From CAYLHF01 sp964383365 (GTDB taxonomy: Bacteria > Bacteroidota > Rhodothermia > Rhodothermales > UBA10348): a stretch of 64,000 bases of DNA. This document shows, piece after piece, positions 44,524 to 52,668 of this stretch. Made by a program: the position numbers and the translations under genes. The notes below the pieces were generated by a model. It was not told the DNA's origin and ran no database searches. It saw only the letters and a list, made by a program, of their open reading frames with translations. Where the stretch lies: the NCBI GenBank assembly GCA_964383365.1, contig CAYLHF010000007.1, positions 47,767-111,766 on the forward strand, read 5' to 3'. The first letter of the stretch is position 1; the number at the start of each line of letters is the position of its first letter.

Positions 44524-46173
44524 ATGAACAATATGATCCCGACGGTTCCCTCTCCGACCAATGAGCCGGTCCATTCCTTTGCACCTGGTTCCCCGGCACG
44601 AAAGCGTCTTCGGGATCGTCTGGCTCAGATGAAGAGTGAGTCGGTGGATATTCCGGCGTTCATCGGTGGCAAGGAAATCAGAACCGGTCATACGATCGAT
44701 GTCAGAGCACCTCACGAGAGGTCATTGCTCCTTGGACATTCACACCAATGCGGTGATGCTGAAATCACCTCCGCCATCCAGTCTTCTCTCGATGCCAGAC
44801 ACGACTGGATGCAAATGGACTGGACGGACCGGGCTGCGATCTTCCTTAAGGCAGCGGATCTGCTGGCCGGTCCCTGGCGTGACACAATCAACGCTGCAAC
44901 GATGCTCGGACAGAGTAAAAATCCGTTTCAGGCCGAAATCGACTCCGCGTGTGAACTGATCGATTTCTTCCGATACAACGTCCATTTCATGTCTCAGATC
45001 TACTCAGACCAGCCCGTCTCTTCCCCTGGCATCTGGAATCGACTCCAGTATCGGGCTCTTGAAGGATTTGTTTTCGCGGTTACCCCTTTCAACTTTACGT
45101 CCATTGCCGGAAATCTACCTACTGCACCGGCACTGATGGGCAACGCAGTGGTCTGGAAACCTGCGACCACCGCGCTGCTTTCCGCTTATTACATATATAA
45201 ACTCCTCGAAGAAGCCGGACTGCCTGCGGGGGTTATCAACATGATACCCGGACGAGGCTCACTCATTGGAAACCAGGTTTTCTCGAATGAGCATTTCTCC
45301 GGTCTTCATTTCACCGGATCTACTGCTACGTTTCAGCACATGTGGGCTACGATTGGAGGAAATATCTCATCCTATCGTTCCTATCCGCGAGTCGTAGGTG
45401 AAACAGGAGGAAAGGATTTTATTTTCGCCCATCCATCTGCAGATGCGAGAGCAGTATCGACAGCCATTGTTCGGGGTGCATTTGAATATCAAGGTCAGAA
45501 ATGCTCGGCAGCATCCCGGGTTTACATTCCTAGGTCGCTCTGGAATTCGGTTCGAGACGGAATGTTGGAACAACTCGCCGATGTCAAGATGGGTACGGTC
45601 GACGACTTTTCAAATTTCATGAACGCGGTCATCGACCAGTCAGCCTTCGACAGTATAACGGGATATATAGACCACGCGAAAAATGATCCGGGTGTCGAGA
45701 TCATTCATGGGGGTGGTTATTCCTGCGAAGAAGGGTTCTTTATAGAACCAACCGTCCTGTTAACAGATGATCCGTCGTATCAGTCAATGTGCGAGGAGAT
45801 CTTCGGTCCTGTAGTCTCCATCTATGTTTACGAGGACGCTCAGTGCGACGAAACGCTCGAAATACTGGATAGGACCTCTCCTTACGCCCTGACCGGGGCT
45901 GTGTTTGCACAGGATCGTGATGCCGCAACTCAGACCATGAATCGACTCGTTGATAATGCAGGCAATTTTTATATCAATGATAAGCCTACGGGAGCGGTCG
46001 TCGGCCAGCAGCCGTTCGGTGGAGCGCGTGGATCCGGGACAAATGACAAGGCGGGTTCCTACCTGAATTTGATCCGGTGGACATCGGCACGTTCAATTAA
46101 GGAGACATTCTGTCCTCCGCATGACTTCGGGTACCCTTTTCTTGAAGTCGACCCATCCGATCGGACCCTGTAA
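44524..46173 (+). CDS. pruA: 1-pyrroline-5-carboxylate dehydrogenase
   Basis: P5C dehydrogenase oxidises glutamate-5-semialdehyde to glutamate with NAD+, completing proline and arginine/ornithine catabolism. The 549-residue aldehyde-dehydrogenase-fold protein carries the catalytic Glu293 (VGETGGKD) and nucleophile Cys327 (YQGQKCSAASR). The N-terminal layout with IGGKEIRTG and the FFRYNVHF segment match the monofunctional mitochondrial-type enzyme rather than bifunctional PutA. No proline dehydrogenase gene is nearby. Start at ATG 44524; ATG 44533 is also possible. A GFP-like or generic ALDH call is unlikely given P5CDH-specific features such as VAVTPFNFTSIAGNL-like sequence. Confidence 0.93.
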   Translation: MNNMIPTVPSPTNEPVHSFAPGSPARKRLRDRLAQMKSESVDIPAFIGGKEIRTGHTIDVRAPHERSLLLGHSHQCGDAEITSAIQSSLDARHDWMQMDWTDRAAIFLKAADLLAGPWRDTINAATMLGQSKNPFQAEIDSACELIDFFRYNVHFMSQIYSDQPVSSPGIWNRLQYRALEGFVFAVTPFNFTSIAGNLPTAPALMGNAVVWKPATTALLSAYYIYKLLEEAGLPAGVINMIPGRGSLIGNQVFSNEHFSGLHFTGSTATFQHMWATIGGNISSYRSYPRVVGETGGKDFIFAHPSADARAVSTAIVRGAFEYQGQKCSAASRVYIPRSLWNSVRDGMLEQLADVKMGTVDDFSNFMNAVIDQSAFDSITGYIDHAKNDPGVEIIHGGGYSCEEGFFIEPTVLLTDDPSYQSMCEEIFGPVVSIYVYEDAQCDETLEILDRTSPYALTGAVFAQDRDAATQTMNRLVDNAGNFYINDKPTGAVVGQQPFGGARGSGTNDKAGSYLNLIRWTSARSIKETFCPPHDFGYPFLEVDPSDRTL

Positions 46174-46248
46174 AATCGGTATCGATCCGTCCAGTTTCTA
46201 CCCACGATCTTCTGACTGAGAACCACACTCACGCTCTCTACTAGACCA

Positions 46249-47259
46249 ATGAACAATTCCTTCCGTGTCGTTCAATATGGTCTTGGTCCCATCGGCCAGG
46301 CCTGTCTTCGAACCCTCCTGAGAAAATCACCGCATATCGAACTCGTTGGAGCTATCGATATCGATCCGGATAAGATCGGCCAGGATGTTGCCACCCTGAT
46401 CGGAGACACAGAAATGACCGGCGTAATCATTTCGGGTGATGCCGAAACGGTCCTCCGTGAGACGAAGCCAGATGTAGTAGTCCATACCACCTCTTCGTTT
46501 CTAGAAAGCATGTATGACCAACTCATACTCTGTGCACGAAATGGGGCATGTGTCGTCTCATCGACGGAGGAGTTGTCGTATCCATATCATCGACATCCCG
46601 AGATCTCAAAACAGCTCGATGAGGTCGCGCGCGAAAACGGAGTGACGTTACTGGGAAGTGGCGTGAATCCTGGATATGCCATGGATGCTCTCGCACTATT
46701 GGCTACGGGTGTATGTAATGAAGTAAGTCATCTCGACATCCAGCGGGTGGTTGACGCGGGATACCGCCGATTTCCCCTCCAGGTGAAAGTGGGCGCATCG
46801 TTAACAGCAGAGGCCTTTGAAGAGAAAAAGGCAAGCGGGAAATTCGGCCATATCGGACTCGTTGAATCTGTCAGGATGGTCGCAGACGGTCTGAATTGGA
46901 CCATTGACCGCATCGACGAGAATCTGGAGCCGGTCATCTCAGATAAAAAGGTGGAAACACCCTACCTGACGGTTGAGATCGGACAGGTAGCCGGTATCCA
47001 TCATTCGGCCAAGGCCTATATCGGTTCGGAAGAGGTTCTATCGCTGGATTTAAAAATGTACGTCGGCGCCAGCGATCCTAAAGATGCAGTGAAAGTAACG
47101 GGGGACCCTCCGATTGACCTTGTCGTCAACGGGGGTATCTTTGGAGACAGTGCAACTGTGGCTGCATTGGTCAATGGAATTCCACTCGTCGTGGAGTCCG
47201 GCCCCGGTCTCAAAACCGTCAAAGACATCCCACTTCTGCGCGCGTTTGGCACGAGATAG
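46249..47259 (+). CDS. 2,4-diaminopentanoate dehydrogenase-like NAD(P) oxidoreductase
   Basis: A 336-residue dehydrogenase with an N-terminal dihydrodipicolinate-reductase-type Rossmann fold (YGLGPIGQA at residues 10-18, GAIDIDPDKIG) and a C-terminal domain with GSGVNPGYAMD that matches the Ord-type family. Characterised relatives oxidatively deaminate 2,4-diaminopentanoate in anaerobic ornithine degradation, but many homologues in aerobes have unknown substrates. It follows pruA after 75 nt on the same strand, hinting at a shared amino-acid catabolic role. No ornithine aminomutase (OraS/OraE) is in the window, so the specific reaction is not established. Confidence 0.75.
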   Translation: MNNSFRVVQYGLGPIGQACLRTLLRKSPHIELVGAIDIDPDKIGQDVATLIGDTEMTGVIISGDAETVLRETKPDVVVHTTSSFLESMYDQLILCARNGACVVSSTEELSYPYHRHPEISKQLDEVARENGVTLLGSGVNPGYAMDALALLATGVCNEVSHLDIQRVVDAGYRRFPLQVKVGASLTAEAFEEKKASGKFGHIGLVESVRMVADGLNWTIDRIDENLEPVISDKKVETPYLTVEIGQVAGIHHSAKAYIGSEEVLSLDLKMYVGASDPKDAVKVTGDPPIDLVVNGGIFGDSATVAALVNGIPLVVESGPGLKTVKDIPLLRAFGTR

Positions 47260-47271
47260 CTTGTACGGTGC

Positions 47272-47769
47272 GTGCGCCTGATATATGTGAGCGAACACGT
47301 CACTTTCTGTTCTATCGATCATCCCGGATCCCGGGGACGTGCGTTCGTTTTCTCGGGAAGACTGGTCCACCCACTGGCTACCTGCCTACTGCCGGTGATG
47401 GTCGGCGCGCTGTTCTCTATGCTGCAGGGATTGCCTGCACTGTTTTTCGTATACGCCGGATTTCCCGCTGCAGTCGTGCTCTCAGCAATATGGACGTATA
47501 TACGACTGCACGATCAGGTGGTAGAGATTCACTTCCGGGACAGGGACATCGCCATACGTTCGGTATATGACGCGGCGCAACCCACCCGGTCCCTCCACTG
47601 GTATCGACTCCTGGACGCATCTCCATATACCGACCGGCTGGAACTGACGCTGGGAAGGGAATTATTTGTCCTGAGGAAGGACGAATGGGACGAATTTGAT
47701 CAGGTTGACGCTATTATTGCTAGACACCGTACGCTCGATTCAGAGAGGAGTCTTCCCGGATCTGACTGA
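47272..47769 (+). CDS. Small membrane protein of unknown function
   Basis: A 165-residue protein with two adjacent membrane segments at about residues 32-52 (PLATCLLPVMVGALFSML) and 56-77, and a cytoplasmic beta-rich C-terminal half (VVEIHFRDRDIAIRSV, LELTLGRELFVLRKDEW) resembling a bacterial PH-like (YcxB-type) domain. I do not recognise a family with certainty. The start is GTG 47272, with GTG 47287 an alternative; neither has a clear ribosome-binding site. It lies 12 nt after the dehydrogenase and 7 nt before the GntR gene, so it is likely in the same transcript. Confidence 0.65.
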   Translation: MRLIYVSEHVTFCSIDHPGSRGRAFVFSGRLVHPLATCLLPVMVGALFSMLQGLPALFFVYAGFPAAVVLSAIWTYIRLHDQVVEIHFRDRDIAIRSVYDAAQPTRSLHWYRLLDASPYTDRLELTLGRELFVLRKDEWDEFDQVDAIIARHRTLDSERSLPGSD

Positions 47770-47776
47770 ACAACCT

Positions 47777-48700
47777 ATGCTTACTGTCAACAAAAAATCG
47801 AGTGTTCCTGTCGCCGACCAGATAGCGCAACGCATGCGGTATTTGATTGCGAAAGGCACATTTTCATCGACTGATACCCTTCCATCTACACGTGCACTCG
47901 CTATCCGAATAGGGGTCTCCTTTCACACCGTCAGAAAAGCGTACCACCTGTTGGAGTCCGAACAACTGGTAGTATCTGAACCGGGCAGCGGATTCCGGGT
48001 TTTGCCGTTTGCTCCGTCGTCAAAATCGATGCGAATGGAGTCGGGGGCGTCACTCGTCAGGGAATTGATAGAACGGCTGATAGGAATTGGAATCGATGAA
48101 TCAGAACTCGAATATCTGATTCAAGAGCAACTCTCTCTTCTCCGCACCGAAGATTCTTCAAGTCTCAGAATCGTTCTGGCTGGTGAATACAAGGAATGGG
48201 CCCATCGATGTTCGGAGCAAATCGAATCTGCCCTCCAGGTAGAAATATCTGCGTCCGTACTTTCAAATGAACAGAATCACGCCGATGCAGATCATTTGAT
48301 TGTTCCGTTTCGACATATTCGATCTGTTCTTGCTTCAGGAACACGAGCTGACGTAATCGGAATCCAGACCGAGTTGGGAGCATCCGCTCTGGCAGCCGTA
48401 TCTCGATTACTAGAACGCGAGACACTGGGAATAGCCACACAGTACGCAGATGCTATCGGTCCGATCACAACCGAACTCAGAGCGCAGACTCGATTCAGCG
48501 GGCAGGTCCTGGGCGTTTCGGTACAGGATGGTTCGGATCACGTTGAGCCGCTCCTGGCTCAGTGTAATCTCGTGCTCTACACAACCGGTGCAAAAAGTGT
48601 GCTGCGTCGAATACTTCCCAGATTGAAGAAGCATGTCTCCCTCGAAATCAACGTCGCACACTCCTCAATTGAGAGCCTCAGAGATCAAATTCCCGTCTGA
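47777..48700 (+). CDS. GntR-family transcriptional regulator
   Basis: A 307-residue regulator with a GntR-type winged helix at residues about 8-72 (VPVADQIAQRMRYLIAKG, LPSTRALAIRIGVSFHTVRKAYHLLESE). The C-terminal 200 residues are not a recognisable FadR, HutC or aminotransferase (MocR) domain; they alternate beta and alpha like a periplasmic-binding-type sensor, and I cannot name a ligand. ATG 47777 is used, since the frame from 47696 overlaps the preceding gene. As last gene of the pruA run it may control it. The 3' end overlaps the phosphodiesterase gene by 36 nt. Confidence 0.82.
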   Translation: MLTVNKKSSVPVADQIAQRMRYLIAKGTFSSTDTLPSTRALAIRIGVSFHTVRKAYHLLESEQLVVSEPGSGFRVLPFAPSSKSMRMESGASLVRELIERLIGIGIDESELEYLIQEQLSLLRTEDSSSLRIVLAGEYKEWAHRCSEQIESALQVEISASVLSNEQNHADADHLIVPFRHIRSVLASGTRADVIGIQTELGASALAAVSRLLERETLGIATQYADAIGPITTELRAQTRFSGQVLGVSVQDGSDHVEPLLAQCNLVLYTTGAKSVLRRILPRLKKHVSLEINVAHSSIESLRDQIPV

Positions 48701-51052
48701 TTTTACGTCGCTCGTGGAGGCGGATTCATCAGAAGTTTCATCGCCCGGATATTTCACTCGGACATGATAAAATCCCATGAGTACCGTTAAAAATACTTCC
48801 CGTATTTGATTCAGATTGGCGAACGTCAGCCCACTCTCATCGAGTTGGCCGTCCTCAATCTTGGACTCGATGAGAGAATCGATCAACCCCTCCAGTCTCT
48901 TGTGCGTCGGATTGGAGAGAGATCGGGCGGCCGCTTCTACCGTATCAGCAAGCATGAGAATACTTGTTTCTACAGTACTCGGGCGCGGTCCGGGATAACG
49001 AAACTCCGCTTCACTCACATCAGAATCTTCGTCCTTGTGTTGCTCCAGTGCGCGCTGATAGAAATATTCGATCCTCGTCGTCCCATGATGCATCGGGATA
49101 AAATTGAGCACTGTTTTAGGAATCCCATACCGGCGGGCAATTTCAAGTCCTTCCTTTACATGACTGGCAATAATCAGGGCGCTCATGCTTGGTTTAAGCT
49201 GATCATGAGGATTCGAATCACCTCGCTGATTTTCGACAAAATATTCCGGTTTAGACATTTTTCCGACATCGTGATACAGCGCACCTACTCGCGTAAGCAA
49301 CGCATTCGCTCCGATCGCCGTCGCCGCAGCCTCAGCCAGATTGGCTACCTGAAGAACGTGATTAAACGTTCCCGGGGCTTTCATACTCAGCTCTTTGAGT
49401 AAGGGCCTGTTTGTATCGCTCAATTCGAGCAGTGTGAGGTCGGTTGTAAGATCGAAGATGCGTTCAAATATCCATAACATTGGATAGGCCAGGAGCAACA
49501 GAACCGAGTTGATCCCAACAAAAATCAGCTGATCCGAAAACCGTGGAATGGGAACGTTTTGAAGTAAATACGTGGCAGATAGAATAAGGACGTACCCGGC
49601 AAACACGATCCCCGAGCTCAAGAAGAACTGTCCCCGGTTGCGAATATCTCTGACACTGAAAATGCCAAGCGTACACGCGAAAAAGGTGGAGAAAAAATAG
49701 GCGAAGTCATAGTTCAGCAGGTGGCTGCCAATCAATGCGATCGTAAGAGACCCAAACAGCGCTACTCTGGAGTCGAAAATAATTGTCAAGGATATTGCTA
49801 GAATTGCCACCGGTACTACATACATGTCAAGGAGCGCGGCCCTGAGCGCAATTCCGTACATGGCCATGATACCCAGGAACAGGATCGAAATAAGAATAAC
49901 AAGCCTGTTATCGTCGAAAATCGGACGACGGAGGAGGTACAGATACAGGAAGAAAACCAGAAATGTCGCCAGAACGAGAATCAGATTTCCAATAATCCGT
50001 TTCCAGATTATTCGCCCGCCTGATTTTTCATTCTGTTCGTGTTCCAGAGAGAGTAATTTGAGTTTGGCCTCGGGAGTGACCGGATCTCCCTTTCGAATAA
50101 TAACTTCATTTTGACGGACGATACTCATGTTCGGTGAAATCGACGCGATCTGTTCCTGCCAGTACGAATGCGTCGTTGCTGCATCGTACAACAGGGATGG
50201 TCTGAAAATCTGCCTGAAAAAAACCTGTTCAACGGCAGAGAGGTCCAGATTGGTGGAATGAAGTTTTCTGAACGTTTCGGAAGCTGCTTCAATCGCTCGG
50301 TCTAACGCAATTACCTCCGATGTACGCCTCTGAACTTCTCTTCGCGTTTCCTCATCTCGTATTCTCAGCTCTGAGGACAGCAAACTATCGCTCGGCAGAT
50401 CCACCACGTCCCGGCGATAGAGTTGTACGGCAGTTCCCCATACTTCTTCCATAAGGACGGTGTCCAGACGGTTCTGTGCCTCATCGCGCGAAGCCGCTAC
50501 CAGTCCCGGAACCGTTTGGGAATATCCGTCGAGGAGCAATTGCCACTGGGCATCCGACAGCAGGAGATCTATCAGTCGTTGCCGCTCTGTGTACTCCAGT
50601 GAATCTGAAAAAGCCTCTGTTAAGCGTCCTCGGCTTCTATTGGACAAAAAAGACCCATACGATTCGAATACAGCGGTCAGTCTGTCTGTGAGTGAGTCGC
50701 GTGCGATCCTCATCGACATAAGGGCATCTGGATCCCTCACCAGATACCGGGGAGACGCCGCCAGTACACTATCCCGTTGAAAGCTCAGTACATCTTCAGA
50801 TTTCTTTATAGCAAAAACGAATGGGGCCAGCAGATTTTCCTGCCGCCAGATGTCTGCGATTTCGACCGTATACCGATATACGTGGCCGCGCGGGAAGATT
50901 GAGAGGCCAACCAGAACCAGAATCGTAAGCACACCTACTTTCGTGAGCACTTTTCTTCTGGAATGACTGTTGTCTCCCTTTCTACCGGTCTCCAGTGATG
51001 TACCCACCGGCTTTGCGGAGGGCCTTCCGAATATTTTGGTCAGAAATGACAT
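48665..51052 (-). CDS. 7TM-HD family phosphohydrolase (PgpH-like)
   Basis: A membrane HD-domain hydrolase; characterised PgpH proteins hydrolyse the second messenger c-di-AMP. The 795-residue protein has one N-terminal membrane segment (about residues 36-55), a large extracytoplasmic 7TMR-HDED region, seven membrane segments between about 345 and 530, and a cytoplasmic HD domain. The metal site His594-Asp595 is in GALYHDVGKM, with HVKEGLEIARRYGIP and MHHGTTR downstream. All expected ligands look present. Whether this organism makes c-di-AMP cannot be seen here, as no diadenylate cyclase gene is in the window. Downstream of the SSS symporter by 6 nt, in the ligA run. Confidence 0.9.
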   Translation of the reverse strand: MSFLTKIFGRPSAKPVGTSLETGRKGDNSHSRRKVLTKVGVLTILVLVGLSIFPRGHVYRYTVEIADIWRQENLLAPFVFAIKKSEDVLSFQRDSVLAASPRYLVRDPDALMSMRIARDSLTDRLTAVFESYGSFLSNRSRGRLTEAFSDSLEYTERQRLIDLLLSDAQWQLLLDGYSQTVPGLVAASRDEAQNRLDTVLMEEVWGTAVQLYRRDVVDLPSDSLLSSELRIRDEETRREVQRRTSEVIALDRAIEAASETFRKLHSTNLDLSAVEQVFFRQIFRPSLLYDAATTHSYWQEQIASISPNMSIVRQNEVIIRKGDPVTPEAKLKLLSLEHEQNEKSGGRIIWKRIIGNLILVLATFLVFFLYLYLLRRPIFDDNRLVILISILFLGIMAMYGIALRAALLDMYVVPVAILAISLTIIFDSRVALFGSLTIALIGSHLLNYDFAYFFSTFFACTLGIFSVRDIRNRGQFFLSSGIVFAGYVLILSATYLLQNVPIPRFSDQLIFVGINSVLLLLAYPMLWIFERIFDLTTDLTLLELSDTNRPLLKELSMKAPGTFNHVLQVANLAEAAATAIGANALLTRVGALYHDVGKMSKPEYFVENQRGDSNPHDQLKPSMSALIIASHVKEGLEIARRYGIPKTVLNFIPMHHGTTRIEYFYQRALEQHKDEDSDVSEAEFRYPGPRPSTVETSILMLADTVEAAARSLSNPTHKRLEGLIDSLIESKIEDGQLDESGLTFANLNQIREVFLTVLMGFYHVRVKYPGDETSDESASTSDVKSDGNLISEALN

Positions 51053-51058
51053 GCTGCT

Positions 51059-52627
51059 CTACCTATGCGTGAGGCCTAGCAAGGATCCGACGCCAACCGT
51101 AATGAGAGCCCCTAAGGCCGTATACCACGGCCAGGCAAGTGATACGGGCAGGCCTCCAACCGAAGGGCTCTGTGATGACGTGAATGCAAAAAACCAACCG
51201 GATTCGGGACTGAACCAGAGACCGAAGATTATCAACGTCATGGCTACCACAGAGACCACAAAGCCAACCATCACATCGGACTCCCTTACTCGCCTGGTAA
51301 ATACGGCAAGTAGAAATGCTCCCAGAAGAGCACCATAGGTAAAGGAGGCGATTGATAGCCCCAGTTCAACGACGGGATTCTTCCTATCCGTGAAAAGACT
51401 CGCGAATATCATGAATGCCACGCCCCAGACCAATGTCCAAACGCGAGACCGAACCAGATCGGATTTGCCTGAAGACTCATGCTCCGAATGGTTCCTGTCG
51501 TCCGCTACTGCTCCGGGACTTTTTTGCATCCGCCCGAAGCGCTTAAAATCCAACACGGACGAGGCCGCGAGGGCATTGAGAGACGAAGAAAGAGTACTCA
51601 TGGCTGCTGCGAGAATGCCGGCAAGGACGAGCCCCGAAAGCCCGGAAGGAAGCTCTTCGATGATGTACTTGGGGAAGACCTCGTCCGCTCTGGTCAGGCC
51701 CAGATCCGACAGGCCCGCACCACCGTAGTGCGCCCATAAAAGTGCGCCTACCCCAAGAAACAGCGCGAACTGAAACATAACGATGACCGCACTCAACACG
51801 AGTGCTCTTCTGCTGTCCCGGAGCGTCCTGCATGAGAGCAATCGCTGCACAATGAGTTGATCTGTGCCGTGCGAGGCCATGGAGAATATGCCTCCTCCGA
51901 TCACCGCGGTGATGAACACATAGGGCCTGGTCAGCACATCAATCAGCCCATTCTGTCCCCATTCGAAAATCTGTAGTTTTCCTGATCCGGCTAGCAACGC
52001 CAAATCGTTGCCGTTAACGGATCGGATGAGAAGAAAAAGGGTCAGTACGGCCGCGCCGAGATAGAGTATCATCTGAACTACATCCATCCAGACAACCGCC
52101 TTCAGCCCTCCATATACGGTGTAAAATATCGTTATCAGGCCTATTCCAACGATGATTTCTATATATCCTACAGAGAACCCAGCTGTATCGAAGATGACTT
52201 TCAGCGGAATCGCCGTGGCAAATAACCTCACACCGTCCGCAAGAAGCCGGGTCGCCATAAAAGTCACCGAAGACATCGCCTGAATGCGGGCACCGAATCG
52301 TGTGCCCAGATATTCATAGGCCGTAGACAAGTCGCCCCGAAAATATTTCGGAAGAAAAATGTAGGCCACGACGCTTCTTCCCAGGAGATATCCGACAGTC
52401 AGCTGCAGGAACGTCATCGTCCCTCCGTAGGCGACTGCCGGCACTCCGATCACAGTCAGCGTACTCGTTTCTGTTGCAACTATTGAAAAACACACCGCCC
52501 ACCAGGGTAGACTTCTGCCGCCCAGAAAATAGTCTGTCGAATTGGATTGTTTTCCCGCAGCCCGAAGACCGAACCACGTTACCGAAATGACATAGCCCAC
52601 CAAAACGATGTAATCCAGATTTGACAT
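51059..52627 (-). CDS. Sodium:solute symporter (SSS family)
   Basis: A Na+-coupled transporter with about 13 membrane segments in 522 residues. The start DYIVLVGYVISVTWFGLRAAG and the block TDYFLGGRSLPWWAVCFSIVATETS are typical of SSS members related to the SGLT/NIS branch; FYTVYGGLKAVVWMDVVQM is the family's second signature. Substrate is not determinable from sequence. It lies between ligA (41 nt upstream) and the HD phosphohydrolase (6 nt downstream) on the same strand. Confidence 0.9.
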   Translation of the reverse strand: MSNLDYIVLVGYVISVTWFGLRAAGKQSNSTDYFLGGRSLPWWAVCFSIVATETSTLTVIGVPAVAYGGTMTFLQLTVGYLLGRSVVAYIFLPKYFRGDLSTAYEYLGTRFGARIQAMSSVTFMATRLLADGVRLFATAIPLKVIFDTAGFSVGYIEIIVGIGLITIFYTVYGGLKAVVWMDVVQMILYLGAAVLTLFLLIRSVNGNDLALLAGSGKLQIFEWGQNGLIDVLTRPYVFITAVIGGGIFSMASHGTDQLIVQRLLSCRTLRDSRRALVLSAVIVMFQFALFLGVGALLWAHYGGAGLSDLGLTRADEVFPKYIIEELPSGLSGLVLAGILAAAMSTLSSSLNALAASSVLDFKRFGRMQKSPGAVADDRNHSEHESSGKSDLVRSRVWTLVWGVAFMIFASLFTDRKNPVVELGLSIASFTYGALLGAFLLAVFTRRVRESDVMVGFVVSVVAMTLIIFGLWFSPESGWFFAFTSSQSPSVGGLPVSLAWPWYTALGALITVGVGSLLGLTHR

Positions 52628-52668
52628 CAGACACAGACCTTATTGGCGAATGCGACAGTAGTAGGCGA

